A stretch of 64,000 nucleotides of DNA, taken from Prauserella endophytica (GTDB taxonomy: Bacteria > Actinomycetota > Actinomycetes > Mycobacteriales > Pseudonocardiaceae). Both the position numbers and the translations under genes were made by a program. Where the stretch lies: positions 1 to 64,000 of the forward strand of contig NZ_SWMS01000012.1 in NCBI RefSeq assembly GCF_005146945.1, read 5' to 3'. Positions 35,353-43,202 of the stretch are shown here, one piece after another. How positions within the stretch are numbered: the first letter of the stretch is position 1; each line of letters opens with the position of its first letter. Below the pieces are notes generated by a model. It worked only from the letters and a program-made list of their open reading frames with translations, was not told the origin of the DNA and ran no database searches.

Positions 35353-36320
35353 TGGGGCACCTCCGAAGGTCGGGCTGAGCGCGGGGATGTCCCGCAGCCC
35401 TGAACTCCGGATTTCGCATCCGTTTTGGACACGCGACCCTGAACTTTCTGCCCCGACTCGACCTCACTAACCGACACGGACAGTGACGACCGCGGCAAGT
35501 CGCGGGCCGGTGCGACCGGTCGCGCCAGGGCCACTGCGGTGGCTACCTGGTCGGTCAACGGGTCGGTCGGATCGGTCTCGGCGACGCCCTCGCGCAGGTA
35601 CGCGGCGAGCCGGAGCTCGGCGCGTTTGCGCGCCTTGTAGACCGCCCACTCGCCGGTCTGGTGCCGCGCAGCCCAGTCCGCGACGGGCACCTCTTCCAAC
35701 CGAGTCGCACCAATCAGCGCGGCCTCGGTCTGAGTCAGGACTCCGTCCGCGACCGCGCGGGCAAGGACCAGATCCGGGTGACCCCACGGCGCGTGCGGCG
35801 GGGTGGATCGGAACCCTGGCGCGACCGGAGTCGGACCCGCCAGCGCCTCGGCGAGCGCGTAGTAGCCGGACCGGTAGGCGGCCCACCGCAGCCGCAGCAT
35901 GATTCGCGGCGGACGCAGATCGATGGTCGACAACGCGGTCAGGAAGCCGCGCAGAACCTCGGCGTGCACGTCGGCCGGATCGTTGGCGAACCGGTTGGTC
36001 AAGGTCGCCGCGACAGAAGTCAGCGCGGGCAGTGCGACCCCGACCGCGGCGATCGTCCAGGTCGCTCCTTCAGTACGGGAGCGCAGCACCAGATGCGCCC
36101 ACACCGCGTCCCGCGTCGCCTGCGGGCACCGGCGCGCCAGCAGTCGGTCGCGGACCTCGTCCAGCGCAATGTGCCGGTCCGGCAGACCGGGAAAGAGCCG
36201 GCCGTTCAGCGATATCGGGTGCGGCCCGGTCACTAGCCAGGTAAACGTGTCCCGCGCGATATCCAATGAGTTCGGGACGGCCTCGTCGCCAGCGCGACGG
36301 AAAACGGATTGTGCTGCCAT
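35343..36320 (-). CDS. First gene of transfer operon, unknown function
   Basis: This 325-residue soluble protein has no recognised domain: DTFTWLVTGPHPISLNGRLF, LRWAAYRSGYYALAEALAG, VPVADWAARHQTGEWAVYKA, KARKRAELRLAAYLREGVAE. The C-terminal 50 residues are Ser-rich and poorly ordered. ATG 36320 was assumed. Its 3' end overlaps the VirB2-like gene by 10 bases, so it is part of the operon. It might be a cytoplasmic regulator or channel accessory. Confidence 0.65.
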   Translation of the reverse strand: MAAQSVFRRAGDEAVPNSLDIARDTFTWLVTGPHPISLNGRLFPGLPDRHIALDEVRDRLLARRCPQATRDAVWAHLVLRSRTEGATWTIAAVGVALPALTSVAATLTNRFANDPADVHAEVLRGFLTALSTIDLRPPRIMLRLRWAAYRSGYYALAEALAGPTPVAPGFRSTPPHAPWGHPDLVLARAVADGVLTQTEAALIGATRLEEVPVADWAARHQTGEWAVYKARKRAELRLAAYLREGVAETDPTDPLTDQVATAVALARPVAPARDLPRSSLSVSVSEVESGQKVQGRVSKTDAKSGVQGCGTSPRSARPSEVPQCA

Positions 36321-36862
36321 GTCGTGACTCCCACGGCGTCGATGTGAACAACAACGACGTCAGGAAGCCACGACCGATACCACGGAAATACCACATCATT
36401 ACTAGGCGCCAACTAGCGAACCGCGCCGAGGCTACTAGCGAACTACTATTTCATCCCACGAACACCATGAAGCAAGATCAACAAAGCGCCCTCGTGGCCC
36501 GCGTAACCCGATCGACGCTAGTAGCCGACGAACTGCAGTTATAGTTGGTCACTAGTACGACGCTAGTAGCCGAACTGCGCCCGGATACAGTCGGCACTCA
36601 AGCTCAACCTGGCACCGCCGAAAAATCTTGAAAAATCTGACCACAGAGTGGCCCAGAAGACGGTGGGCGCCGACCTGGGTCGACGGAACGAGCGGCTCAG
36701 CGTCGAGGCTTTGGCAGAACTGTTCGAATCACGCCAAGTCGCCATTAACATGCACCTTTGCCATCTCAAATAAGTTTGGCGAGGCGTGTCCAAAACGGGG
36801 TCGAAATACAGAGTTAAGGGGCGTCAGAACGCACAGCCCCACCTCGTCGGAGGAGACCCGCG
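36321..36862. promoter_or_regulatory. Divergent control region with CTAGT-type repeats
   Basis: This 542-bp, comparatively AT-rich region separates the leftward transfer operon from the rightward modification operon. It carries short repeats: AACTAGCGAAC (36411-36421), TACTAGCGAAC (36433-36443), and a longer pair GACGCTAGTAGCCGACGAAC (36514 on) and GACGCTAGTAGCCGAACTGC (36559-36578). The repeats look like binding sites for an element-encoded regulator or iterons of an origin. No gene is seen. Confidence 0.6.
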
Positions 36863-37855
36863 ATGACCCCGACACACGGCAACGGCTCCCCAGGAGACGG
36901 CTCCCAGGAGCACGGCCCGACCGACCCCCCGACCGTCCCGATCCCGCTACCGCAGAGGCGGCGAACACCACGCCTACGCACCCTGCGCCTCACGCTGCAC
37001 CATCCTCGTCCCGCCCAGCCGAGCACCGTCTGGCCGTGCGCTCAAGACGAACTCCGTGAGGGCACCGGGCTGCTCGCCAACTGGTTGCTGACTGCGGTCA
37101 TCAAGATCGTCACCACCTACACCCAGCCCGGCCAGCGAATGCTCCTGCTTGCCCCCGCGCCCTACCTCGCGCCGCCCGCATCGTGGTCACCAACGGCGGG
37201 CCGTAACCAGTCCCGGCCCGGCCCGTACGCCGGACTACACGAAGCGGGCTGGACCGTGGTACGACTCGGCCGCAGCATCCGGACTCAGACGGCCGTCGCG
37301 CACCCCAACCTGGCCGGCGAACACTCCGGCGACGCGTCGGCCGAGGCCGAGTCCGGACCCCGACCCCGCACCGCCAGTCCGACCACCGACCAGCCCGCCG
37401 AGCCGTGGGCACACCGTCGTCCCGGACCGCACTCGACCGCGACCGGCGTCGGTCCGGACCGCTACGACCTCGTCATCACCACGGCCGAACCGCGCACCCT
37501 CGACGGGGTCCGTCCGGCCGACTGGGCCGGTCTGCTCACCCCGACCGGCACCCTTGCCGTCATCACACACGGTGAGCGAGCCCGTGGTCGGCTCACCGAC
37601 CCCGCAAGCTCGCTCGTGCGCGCCGCGCACCATGCCGGACTGCGCTATATCGATCGCATCGCCCTGCTGCGCGTGCCCGTCCGCGACGGCGCACTCGCCG
37701 TCGCGACCCCGGCCACGCACTCCCGTTCCCAGGCTCCGGCACGACCGCTCGCGACGCCCGCTCGGCACATCCAGGTGCACGACGACCTCTTCGTGTTCAC
37801 CCGCCAGCCGGCCCCGACCGACACCGCCGACGGGGAGGAGACCTCCAATGGCTGA
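36863..37855 (+). CDS. Methyltransferase-fold protein, degenerate (operon gene 1)
   Basis: This 330-residue protein has a disordered N-terminus and then a Rossmann-like layout: VIKIVTTYTQPGQRMLLLAP in the motif I position (no G-x-G), DRYDLVITTAEPRTL in the motif IV position, and LLTPTGTLAVITHGERARGR then HHAGLRYIDRIALLRVPVRD as late strands. It resembles the DNA-methylase fold with lost SAM-binding glycines and lost (D/N/S)PP(Y/F). It is coupled to the next gene by an eight-base overlap. Perhaps a non-catalytic partner of the second methyltransferase-like protein. Confidence 0.6.
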   Translation: MTPTHGNGSPGDGSQEHGPTDPPTVPIPLPQRRRTPRLRTLRLTLHHPRPAQPSTVWPCAQDELREGTGLLANWLLTAVIKIVTTYTQPGQRMLLLAPAPYLAPPASWSPTAGRNQSRPGPYAGLHEAGWTVVRLGRSIRTQTAVAHPNLAGEHSGDASAEAESGPRPRTASPTTDQPAEPWAHRRPGPHSTATGVGPDRYDLVITTAEPRTLDGVRPADWAGLLTPTGTLAVITHGERARGRLTDPASSLVRAAHHAGLRYIDRIALLRVPVRDGALAVATPATHSRSQAPARPLATPARHIQVHDDLFVFTRQPAPTDTADGEETSNG

Positions 37856-38789
37856 CCGTCCCACGTCGCCCTGGCCACTCCCCCTGCCACCGGGGGAGGA
37901 GCCCTCAATGCCGTCCCTATCGGTCTGGCCGACCGGGCAGCGCGACACTCTCGCGCAGCTGCGCGACACCGGCTGTGTGCCCGGCACCGAGACCGACACC
38001 GAGCGGATTCCACCCGCCGTCGCCGCCCATGCGATCGCCACCTACACCCGTCCCGGCGACCTCGTTCTCGACCCGGATTGCGGGGCCGGCACCGTGCTGA
38101 CCGAGGCGCTGCGCGCCGACCGTCGCGCGCTCGGACTGACCGCCCGCACCCAGTGGTGGACGCTCGCTCGCGCCAACGTCACCGCCGCCAAGACCACAGG
38201 CGCGTGGCGCGACGGCTCGGTCCTCGACGCCCGCCCCAAGGTGCTCGCGACCATCCGGGCCGCAGGGTTGATCGGACGAGTCGGACTCATCCTGACCAGC
38301 TTGCGCACCGCGCCTGACCGCGCGACCGGTCCGGGCCGCGACCCGGTCGAGTCCGCCCTCGCCGACCTTGCCACAACACTGCTCTACTGCGAGCCGCTGC
38401 TGCGATCCGGCGGACACGTCGCCGTCGTCGCGCGGCCCCTCCGGTGTCCGGACGGCTCGCTGGTCGACCTGGCCACACCGGTGCTCGCCGCCGGAACTTC
38501 GGCCGGGCTGGCACCGGTCGAGCGGTGCATCGCACTGACCGCCGGACTGCGCGGCAGCCGGCTGGTCACCCGCGCTTCGCTTGCCGAACGCCGCGCTGCC
38601 GCCCGAGCACTCGCTGCCGGCGCGCCGACCGCGCTCTCCGCGCACCACGAAGTGCTTGTCTTCCAGCTCGCCCACGACGCCGAACTCGCCGCCGCCGCGG
38701 CAGTCGGCATCCCGTGGCCGACCGAGGACGAGGTGATCCGGCCCGCCGTCAACCGCGTCACCTACCCCGGCTGGGGACGAGCAGCATGA
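37848..38789 (+). CDS. DNA-methyltransferase-like protein with altered motif IV (operon gene 2)
   Basis: This 313-residue protein has a good SAM-binding motif I (YTRPGDLVLDPDCGAGTVLT) and the beta-class order of motifs, but the expected TSPPY is replaced by LILTSLRTAPD. It therefore probably binds SAM (or a DNA base pocket) without normal N-methylation chemistry. Later strands are GGHVAVVARPLRCPDGSLVD and HHEVLVFQLAHDAELAAAAA. ATG 37848 overlaps the previous gene, and the next gene starts four bases before its end. Target and activity are unknown. Confidence 0.7.
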   Translation: MADRPTSPWPLPLPPGEEPSMPSLSVWPTGQRDTLAQLRDTGCVPGTETDTERIPPAVAAHAIATYTRPGDLVLDPDCGAGTVLTEALRADRRALGLTARTQWWTLARANVTAAKTTGAWRDGSVLDARPKVLATIRAAGLIGRVGLILTSLRTAPDRATGPGRDPVESALADLATTLLYCEPLLRSGGHVAVVARPLRCPDGSLVDLATPVLAAGTSAGLAPVERCIALTAGLRGSRLVTRASLAERRAAARALAAGAPTALSAHHEVLVFQLAHDAELAAAAAVGIPWPTEDEVIRPAVNRVTYPGWGRAA

Positions 38790-39580
38790 CGACGCGCCTG
38801 TACTGCCGTGAATGCGGCTGGCATCCCGAGTTCCGCGGCAAGCGCGCTGCACTTCGCGCCGCCGCCCGCCACCAGTGCACCGGCACACCTGTGCCCGAGA
38901 CGCGTCCACCCTGGTGGTCCCACCTGTGGACAAACCTGTGGACAAGGCAGTCGGATACCTCCGCCGTCGACACCGAAGCAGGTGCGGACGACCCGACCAG
39001 TAACAGCGAATTGGTCGACGCCCGCGGCAACCACATCCAGTGGGCCGCGCCCGCCGCGCACCACGCCGAGACCACCCGACGCGCCCGCCAGGCGATGGTC
39101 GAACTCGTCCGCGCCGGCTACCAGATCGGGCCCCCGCCCTACGGCTACCGCGCCCTGCGCATCCGGGTCACCGACCCCAGCGGACACAGCAAACTGCGGG
39201 CGGTCCTCGTCCCAGACTGGCAGACCGCCGCCGCCGTCAAGCAGATCTTCATCTGGCGGGCCGACCACGGCCTGACGTTCGCCGTCATCGCCGCACGACT
39301 CAACAGCGACCCGAGCCAGTACGCAGCCCCGGTGCCCAACGGGCGGTGGACCCCCAAGGCCGTCCGGCGGATCGTCACCAACGTCAAGTACACCGGCCGC
39401 CAGGTCTGGGCCCGCACCATCGCCGGCCGCCCGGCACCCATCGAGCAGTGGGTCACCTCGGCGCCAAAGGTGCACGAGCCACTCGTCGACGAGCGCACCT
39501 TCCACCGCGCCCAGCCCGGCCCCACTGAACTCCCGCCCAGTGCGACAGACCCGGCCGACTCCCCGCCGAGCGCGGCATGA
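38786..39580 (+). CDS. Serine-recombinase DNA-binding domain protein without catalytic domain (operon gene 3)
   Basis: This 264-residue protein has an N-terminal Cys/His finger (YCRECGWHPEFRGKRAALRA ... HQC), a linker, and then the recombinase domain of large serine recombinases (GYQIGPPPYGYRALRIRV, AAAVKQIFIWRADHGLTFAV, RWTPKAVRRIVTNVKYTGRQ). The resolvase catalytic domain with its nucleophilic Ser is absent, so it cannot cut DNA itself. It could bind att-like sites as a regulator or accessory factor. The linker repeats HLWTNLWTRQ and its DNA carries two DnaA-box-like 9-mers. Both neighbours overlap by four bases. Confidence 0.75.
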   Translation: MTTRLYCRECGWHPEFRGKRAALRAAARHQCTGTPVPETRPPWWSHLWTNLWTRQSDTSAVDTEAGADDPTSNSELVDARGNHIQWAAPAAHHAETTRRARQAMVELVRAGYQIGPPPYGYRALRIRVTDPSGHSKLRAVLVPDWQTAAAVKQIFIWRADHGLTFAVIAARLNSDPSQYAAPVPNGRWTPKAVRRIVTNVKYTGRQVWARTIAGRPAPIEQWVTSAPKVHEPLVDERTFHRAQPGPTELPPSATDPADSPPSAA

Positions 39581-40098
39581 ACATCCGCCGGTGGACCGTC
39601 GCCGCCGTGGTCCTGTTCGCCGGGTACGCGGCGACGATCGCCGGCGCGAACTGGGCCACCTCACTCTGGCCAGCGGTCGCTATCGCGGGCCTGCACGTTC
39701 CCGCAGGCGCGTTCTTCGCCGGGCTCGCATTCACCGTCCGGGACCTCTTGCAGGACGCTGTCGGCACCCGGACAACGCTGCTCGCGATCGCCCTCGGCGC
39801 GGCGTTGTCCGGACTGGTCGCCGAGCCGCGCATCGCGCTCGCCAGCGCGGCGGCCTTCGCCGTCTCCGAACTTGTCGACCTCGCCATCTACACCCCGCTG
39901 CGCGACTGGAGTCACCTCGCCGCCGTGAGTGCGTCGAACACGGTTGGACTGCTCGTCGACAGCCTGCTGTTCCTGCCGCTGGCCTTCGGCTCGCTGACCT
40001 ACCTCACCGGCCAACTCGTCGGGAAGACCACCACCACGGCCCTGGCGGTCGCTGTGCTTGCTGGTGTCCGCGCTCGCCGGAGGGCGATGCCAGCGTGA
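39577..40098 (+). CDS. VUT/YhhQ-family queuosine-precursor transporter (operon gene 4)
   Basis: This 173-residue protein has about five or six membrane segments and features of the VUT (YhhQ/QPTR) family: ANWATSLWPAVAIAGLHVPA, GLAFTVRDLLQDAVGTRTTL, ASAAAFAVSELVDLAIYTPL and the late NTVGLLVDSLLFLPLAFG. YhhQ proteins import preQ0, preQ1 or related 7-deazapurines. Overlaps with both neighbours (ATGA and GTGA) tie it to the transglycosylase-like gene that follows, which suggests it supplies a deazapurine for that enzyme. Confidence 0.78.
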   Translation: MNIRRWTVAAVVLFAGYAATIAGANWATSLWPAVAIAGLHVPAGAFFAGLAFTVRDLLQDAVGTRTTLLAIALGAALSGLVAEPRIALASAAAFAVSELVDLAIYTPLRDWSHLAAVSASNTVGLLVDSLLFLPLAFGSLTYLTGQLVGKTTTTALAVAVLAGVRARRRAMPA

Positions 40099-40883
40099 GG
40101 TTCTACCTCGGCGTCCACCAACCCATCTGGCTGACCCGCGTGCCCGACATCCCGCTGCTGGTGTCGCACCGGCGGCTCGGCCACCGCCGCACCCTGCCCC
40201 GCGCCATCACGGAATGGGCGCTCGACTCCGGCGGCTTCACAGAGCTGCAGCTTCACGGACGCTGGCAGATCGACGAGAAGGATTACGTCCAGACGGTCCG
40301 GCGCTACGCCGACGAGATCGGCAACCTCGCCTGGGCGGCGCCGCAGGACTGGATGTGCGAACAGCGCATCCTGAAACGCACCGGCTTGACGATCCGCGAG
40401 CATCAACGGCGGACCGTGCGCAACCTCGTCCGCCTGCGGGAACTCGCGCCTGAGCTCCCTTGGGTGCCGACGCTGCAAGGCTGGACTCTGTCGGACTACG
40501 AACGCTGCGCCGACTTCTACGAGCAGGCCGGGATCGATCTGGCCGCCGAGCCGCTCGTCGGGATCGGCACGGTGTGCCGGCGCCAGAGCAGCGCCGACGT
40601 GGAGCGCATCATGCGCGCCTTCGCCACGCGCGAGTTGAACCTCCACGGTTTCGGCATCAAGATCACCGGCCTCAACCGGTACGCCGAAGCTCTCGCCAGT
40701 TCGGACTCGATGTCCTGGAGCATGCGCGGTCGATACGTATCCGGATGCGGTCCGAGCCATCGCACCGAGTCGAACTGTCTGCGCTTCGCGCTCAGCTGGT
40801 ATCGGCAGATCCGAACCACGCTGGGTTCGGCAGGGCTGTCTGCGGACACCGTGTCCCCGCAGGTATTGGGGAGGGCCGCGTGA
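40095..40883 (+). CDS. tRNA-guanine-transglycosylase/DpdA-like protein (operon gene 5)
   Basis: This 262-residue protein begins at GTG 40095. It has the TGT-type active-site strand WALDSGGFTEL (Asp44-Ser-Gly-Gly-Phe48, equivalent to the DSGG(Y/F)Q segment of bacterial TGT), APQDWMCEQRILKRTG (Asp85), PWVPTLQGWTLSDYERCADF, VGIGTVCRRQSSADVERIMR and LHGFGIKITGLNRYAEALAS. TIM-barrel TGT paralogues named DpdA insert 7-deazaguanines into DNA of phages and bacteria. The canonical zinc motif CxCxxC is not seen (Cys/His in SGCGPSHRTESNC instead), as expected for a divergent subfamily. Pairing with a YhhQ transporter supports DNA or RNA base exchange. The function is inferred. Confidence 0.72.
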   Translation: MRFYLGVHQPIWLTRVPDIPLLVSHRRLGHRRTLPRAITEWALDSGGFTELQLHGRWQIDEKDYVQTVRRYADEIGNLAWAAPQDWMCEQRILKRTGLTIREHQRRTVRNLVRLRELAPELPWVPTLQGWTLSDYERCADFYEQAGIDLAAEPLVGIGTVCRRQSSADVERIMRAFATRELNLHGFGIKITGLNRYAEALASSDSMSWSMRGRYVSGCGPSHRTESNCLRFALSWYRQIRTTLGSAGLSADTVSPQVLGRAA

Positions 40884-40912
40884 TGGCCGTCGCCGCGTTC
40901 GCCGCCGCGGGC

Positions 40913-41191
40913 TCACTGCTCGCCGCGGGACTCCGTGGTGTCCGGTTCGACGAGCGAGACATCGCGTGGAGTGTCGATTCCGAACAGCTCGTTGGGCGTG
41001 CACCGCAGCGTCGTGCACAGCGCCTGCAAGGTCGCCACTTTCACCTGGACCGGCTGCTTCTTGATCAGCACGTCAACCGACTGGAGAGACAGTTCGAACC
41101 CGGCGCGCTGGATGAGGATTTCGCGCAACTGGGTCGCGGTCCAGACGTCGCGGGAGGCCATGACCTTCCGCAGCCGCCACTCGATCTGCAC
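40913..41191 (-). CDS. XRE/Cro-like helix-turn-helix regulator
   Basis: This 92-residue protein has a Cro/CI-type HTH (LREILIQRAGFELSLQSVDV, VKVATLQALCTTLRCTPNEL). GTG 41191 has only a weak ribosome-binding site; an internal ATG (MASRDVW) is possible. It is convergent with the modification operon (29-bp gap) and divergent from the integrase-side genes. It is a candidate switch regulator of the element. Confidence 0.78.
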   Translation of the reverse strand: MQIEWRLRKVMASRDVWTATQLREILIQRAGFELSLQSVDVLIKKQPVQVKVATLQALCTTLRCTPNELFGIDTPRDVSLVEPDTTESRGEQ

Positions 41192-41836
41192 CCGCTGCCG
41201 TCCCGTGTTCGTCGCTCCGAGGCGCTTCGCGCCGTCGCCAACCGACTCTCAGTGTCCCCGACGGCGACCGAAGCTGGCCGCCGCACGTTCGGCGTGTTTA
41301 GCAGACACACACCCACGAACAGATAGAACTTGAGATACACAGGCTGTACTAGATCTATTCAGGTGTTACCTTAATTGAATGGCGCATCTGTCCCCGGTTC
41401 AACAGAGAGGAGGTGCTTCGGCACCCATCACGTTCATCGCCATGCCGACGCGCCGCGGTTCGCGGTCAGCGCCGGTAGCGCTCTTCTGGACTCGCGTCGA
41501 CCGCCCACCCCGAGCTGACGAGGTGACCCAGCACCAGTTCGGCAAGGCACACAGTCCTACCGAACGGCAAGAGTCCAGCACGGCCACGAGCGCCGGCCCC
41601 ACACGGACGCATGCGGGGAGCAGAGGCCCGTTGGTCGTGACAGCTTTGGCGGTCCCAGCTCATTTAACGCACGTCATGGTGCGTGCCCGCATCGCCGCGA
41701 AACCCGCTTCGCGCGGATCGGCGACCGCAGGTGTCGGCAGCTGGGAGTGCCCGCTGTGTCGACGGTTCCTGTCGCCGACCAGCAGCCCCGTGAACCTCCG
41801 CCAGCCGCGGGCCTCACGGGCACGAAGGGGGCGCTC
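41192..41836. other. Regulatory leader between XRE gene and integrase-side genes
   Basis: The first ~190 bp are AT-rich for this window and include TTGAGA (41330-41335) and TCTATT (41354-41359) at 18-bp spacing, a possible rightward promoter, then AGAGAGGAGG near 41406. A frame is open from 41379 onward but its composition is not convincing before 41837. I see no recognisable gene in 41379-41836. Confidence 0.4.
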
Positions 41837-42157
41837 ATGTGCGCTCAACCTCGCAACCCCGATCAGGCCGACAACAACTGCGCCGACGTTCCTGCTCCGG
41901 CCGACCAAGAGCAGCAGGGAAGCCCCGTCAGCGCGCCGAGCAGGCAACCCCGACGGCGCGTTGGCGCGAGCAGAGCTGTGCGCAACGTGGTGGTGCGCGG
42001 CGTTCGCCGCGATCCCCCCGACATGCGCAAGCTCGCGCGGGTGGTCGCCAGCCTCGCGGCAGACCTGGCGCAGACCGAAGCCAGCGAGCAAACGCTGCCC
42101 GCCGAGCCAGGCACCGCGGACGCCAGCCACCCCGATCACTGCCGCGACGCGGCATGA
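41837..42157 (+). CDS. Small hypothetical protein (106 aa)
   Basis: ATG 41837 starts a 106-residue frame with an unstructured, charged N-terminus and one probable helix (PDMRKLARVVASLAADLAQT) preceded by VVVRGVRRDP. Four Cys are present but not clustered. No known domain. It is collinear with the recombinase-derived genes and may be an accessory protein of the ICE. Confidence 0.5.
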   Translation: MCAQPRNPDQADNNCADVPAPADQEQQGSPVSAPSRQPRRRVGASRAVRNVVVRGVRRDPPDMRKLARVVASLAADLAQTEASEQTLPAEPGTADASHPDHCRDAA

Positions 42158-42236
42158 CGTCGCGCGTTCGCGCTTGCGCAACGAACCCAGCGGATCGAAG
42201 CCGCTCGCCAATGACTCGAAAGGAAGGTTCACCACA

Positions 42237-42743
42237 ATGCCGCCTGCCACTTGCGATCCCCGCAGCCGCCGAGCCGCACACCCACGGGCTCGACGGCCGG
42301 TACGCGTCGGCCTCTACCAGCGGTGGCCCACCCTCCGCGAAAGCGACCACCTGCAGACCTACGTCGCGTCCCAACCCGGTTGGCACATCGCTCTCCGCAG
42401 CAGCGACTACGCATCAGGCGGCACGCTGAAGCGTCCTGGGCTGCAACGGGTATTGGCGGCAGCCCGATCCGGAGTCATCGACGTGCTCGTCGTCAACCAC
42501 CTGTACAGCCTTTCCCGCAAGACACAGCACCTCGCCTTCGTGCTCGACGAGTTAACGTCCCGAGGCGTGCGGGTCGTCTCGGCCACTGATCCCGCCCTCG
42601 ACACGGAGACCGCGCACGGCCTCTTCCACGTACGCGTGTTGAGTGCCGTCGCGGAGATCGAGCAGACCGGCGCACTCGCAGATCGTCGCGACCGGCGTCG
42701 CCACGACCAGCAATCCGCCGACGAATCGCCGCTCGCCGGCTAA
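42237..42743 (+). CDS. Resolvase-fold protein with lost catalytic serine
   Basis: This 168-residue protein starts at ATG 42237 behind AAGGAAGG. It has the fold of the serine-recombinase N-terminal domain: VRVGLYQRWPTLRESDHLQ at the place of Y-x-R-V-S (Ser replaced by Pro), GVIDVLVVNHLYSLSRKTQH, and LTSRGVRVVSATDPALDTET and VLSAVAEIEQTGALADRR. There is no recombinase or zinc-ribbon DNA-binding part. It is catalytically dead but could form mixed oligomers with the integrase 460 bp downstream. Alternatively a decaying gene. Confidence 0.7.
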   Translation: MPPATCDPRSRRAAHPRARRPVRVGLYQRWPTLRESDHLQTYVASQPGWHIALRSSDYASGGTLKRPGLQRVLAAARSGVIDVLVVNHLYSLSRKTQHLAFVLDELTSRGVRVVSATDPALDTETAHGLFHVRVLSAVAEIEQTGALADRRDRRRHDQQSADESPLAG

Positions 42744-42814
42744 CTGCAAATCCCGCCGGAGCCCACTGCGCCGACCAAAACATCCCCATCCAGACCGACT
42801 CATAACGAGGTGTC

Positions 42815-43087
42815 ATGACCACCGCCTACGCCAACTCGGACAACGAACTCCAGCCGTCGGATGCCCCTGCGCCCACCACCCGCGCGGTGATCTACACGCG
42901 CGTGGCCTCGCCCGGACGGGCCGAGACCGACCACAGCGTCACGGCCCAGCGTGAGGCATGTCTGCGCAAGGCGCGGGAACTGGGTTTCTCGCTCATCGAC
43001 GAGTACGTCGACCCAAACGCTCGACTCTGGCGACGGCCGAAACGCCAGCTGTTCCGACGCATGCTCGCGCGGTTCCGCAGCCGTTGA
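42815..43087 (+). CDS. Truncated serine-recombinase N-domain, Ser replaced by Ala
   Basis: This 90-residue protein is a truncated paralogue of the integrase directly downstream. It shares the start region (MTTAYANSDNELQ versus MTSAYADFIDELQ), REACLRKARELGFSLIDEYV and RRMLARFRSR, then stops where the integrase continues SQGDVDV. Its motif is YTRVAS where the integrase has YLRVSS, so the nucleophile position is Ala. The promoter-proximal sequences are also duplicated. It is either a relic of tandem duplication or a dominant-negative regulator. Confidence 0.65.
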   Translation: MTTAYANSDNELQPSDAPAPTTRAVIYTRVASPGRAETDHSVTAQREACLRKARELGFSLIDEYVDPNARLWRRPKRQLFRRMLARFRSR

Positions 43088-43202
43088 GAAACAGCAACCC
43101 GGCCACGAATTCGCCGCTCGCCGGGAGCGCGCGATCCAGCCGCCCGGACCCACTCGCCGGCTGCACGGTCCTCCGTCCAGGCCGCCCTCAGAAGGAGGTG
43201 TC

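Noticed and set aside
41379-42236. N-terminal extension (286 codons) of the resolvase-like gene at 42237
   Set aside because: Its composition is Arg/Ser/Pro filler and it overlaps the more convincing small gene at 41837; ATG 42237 has a ribosome-binding site.
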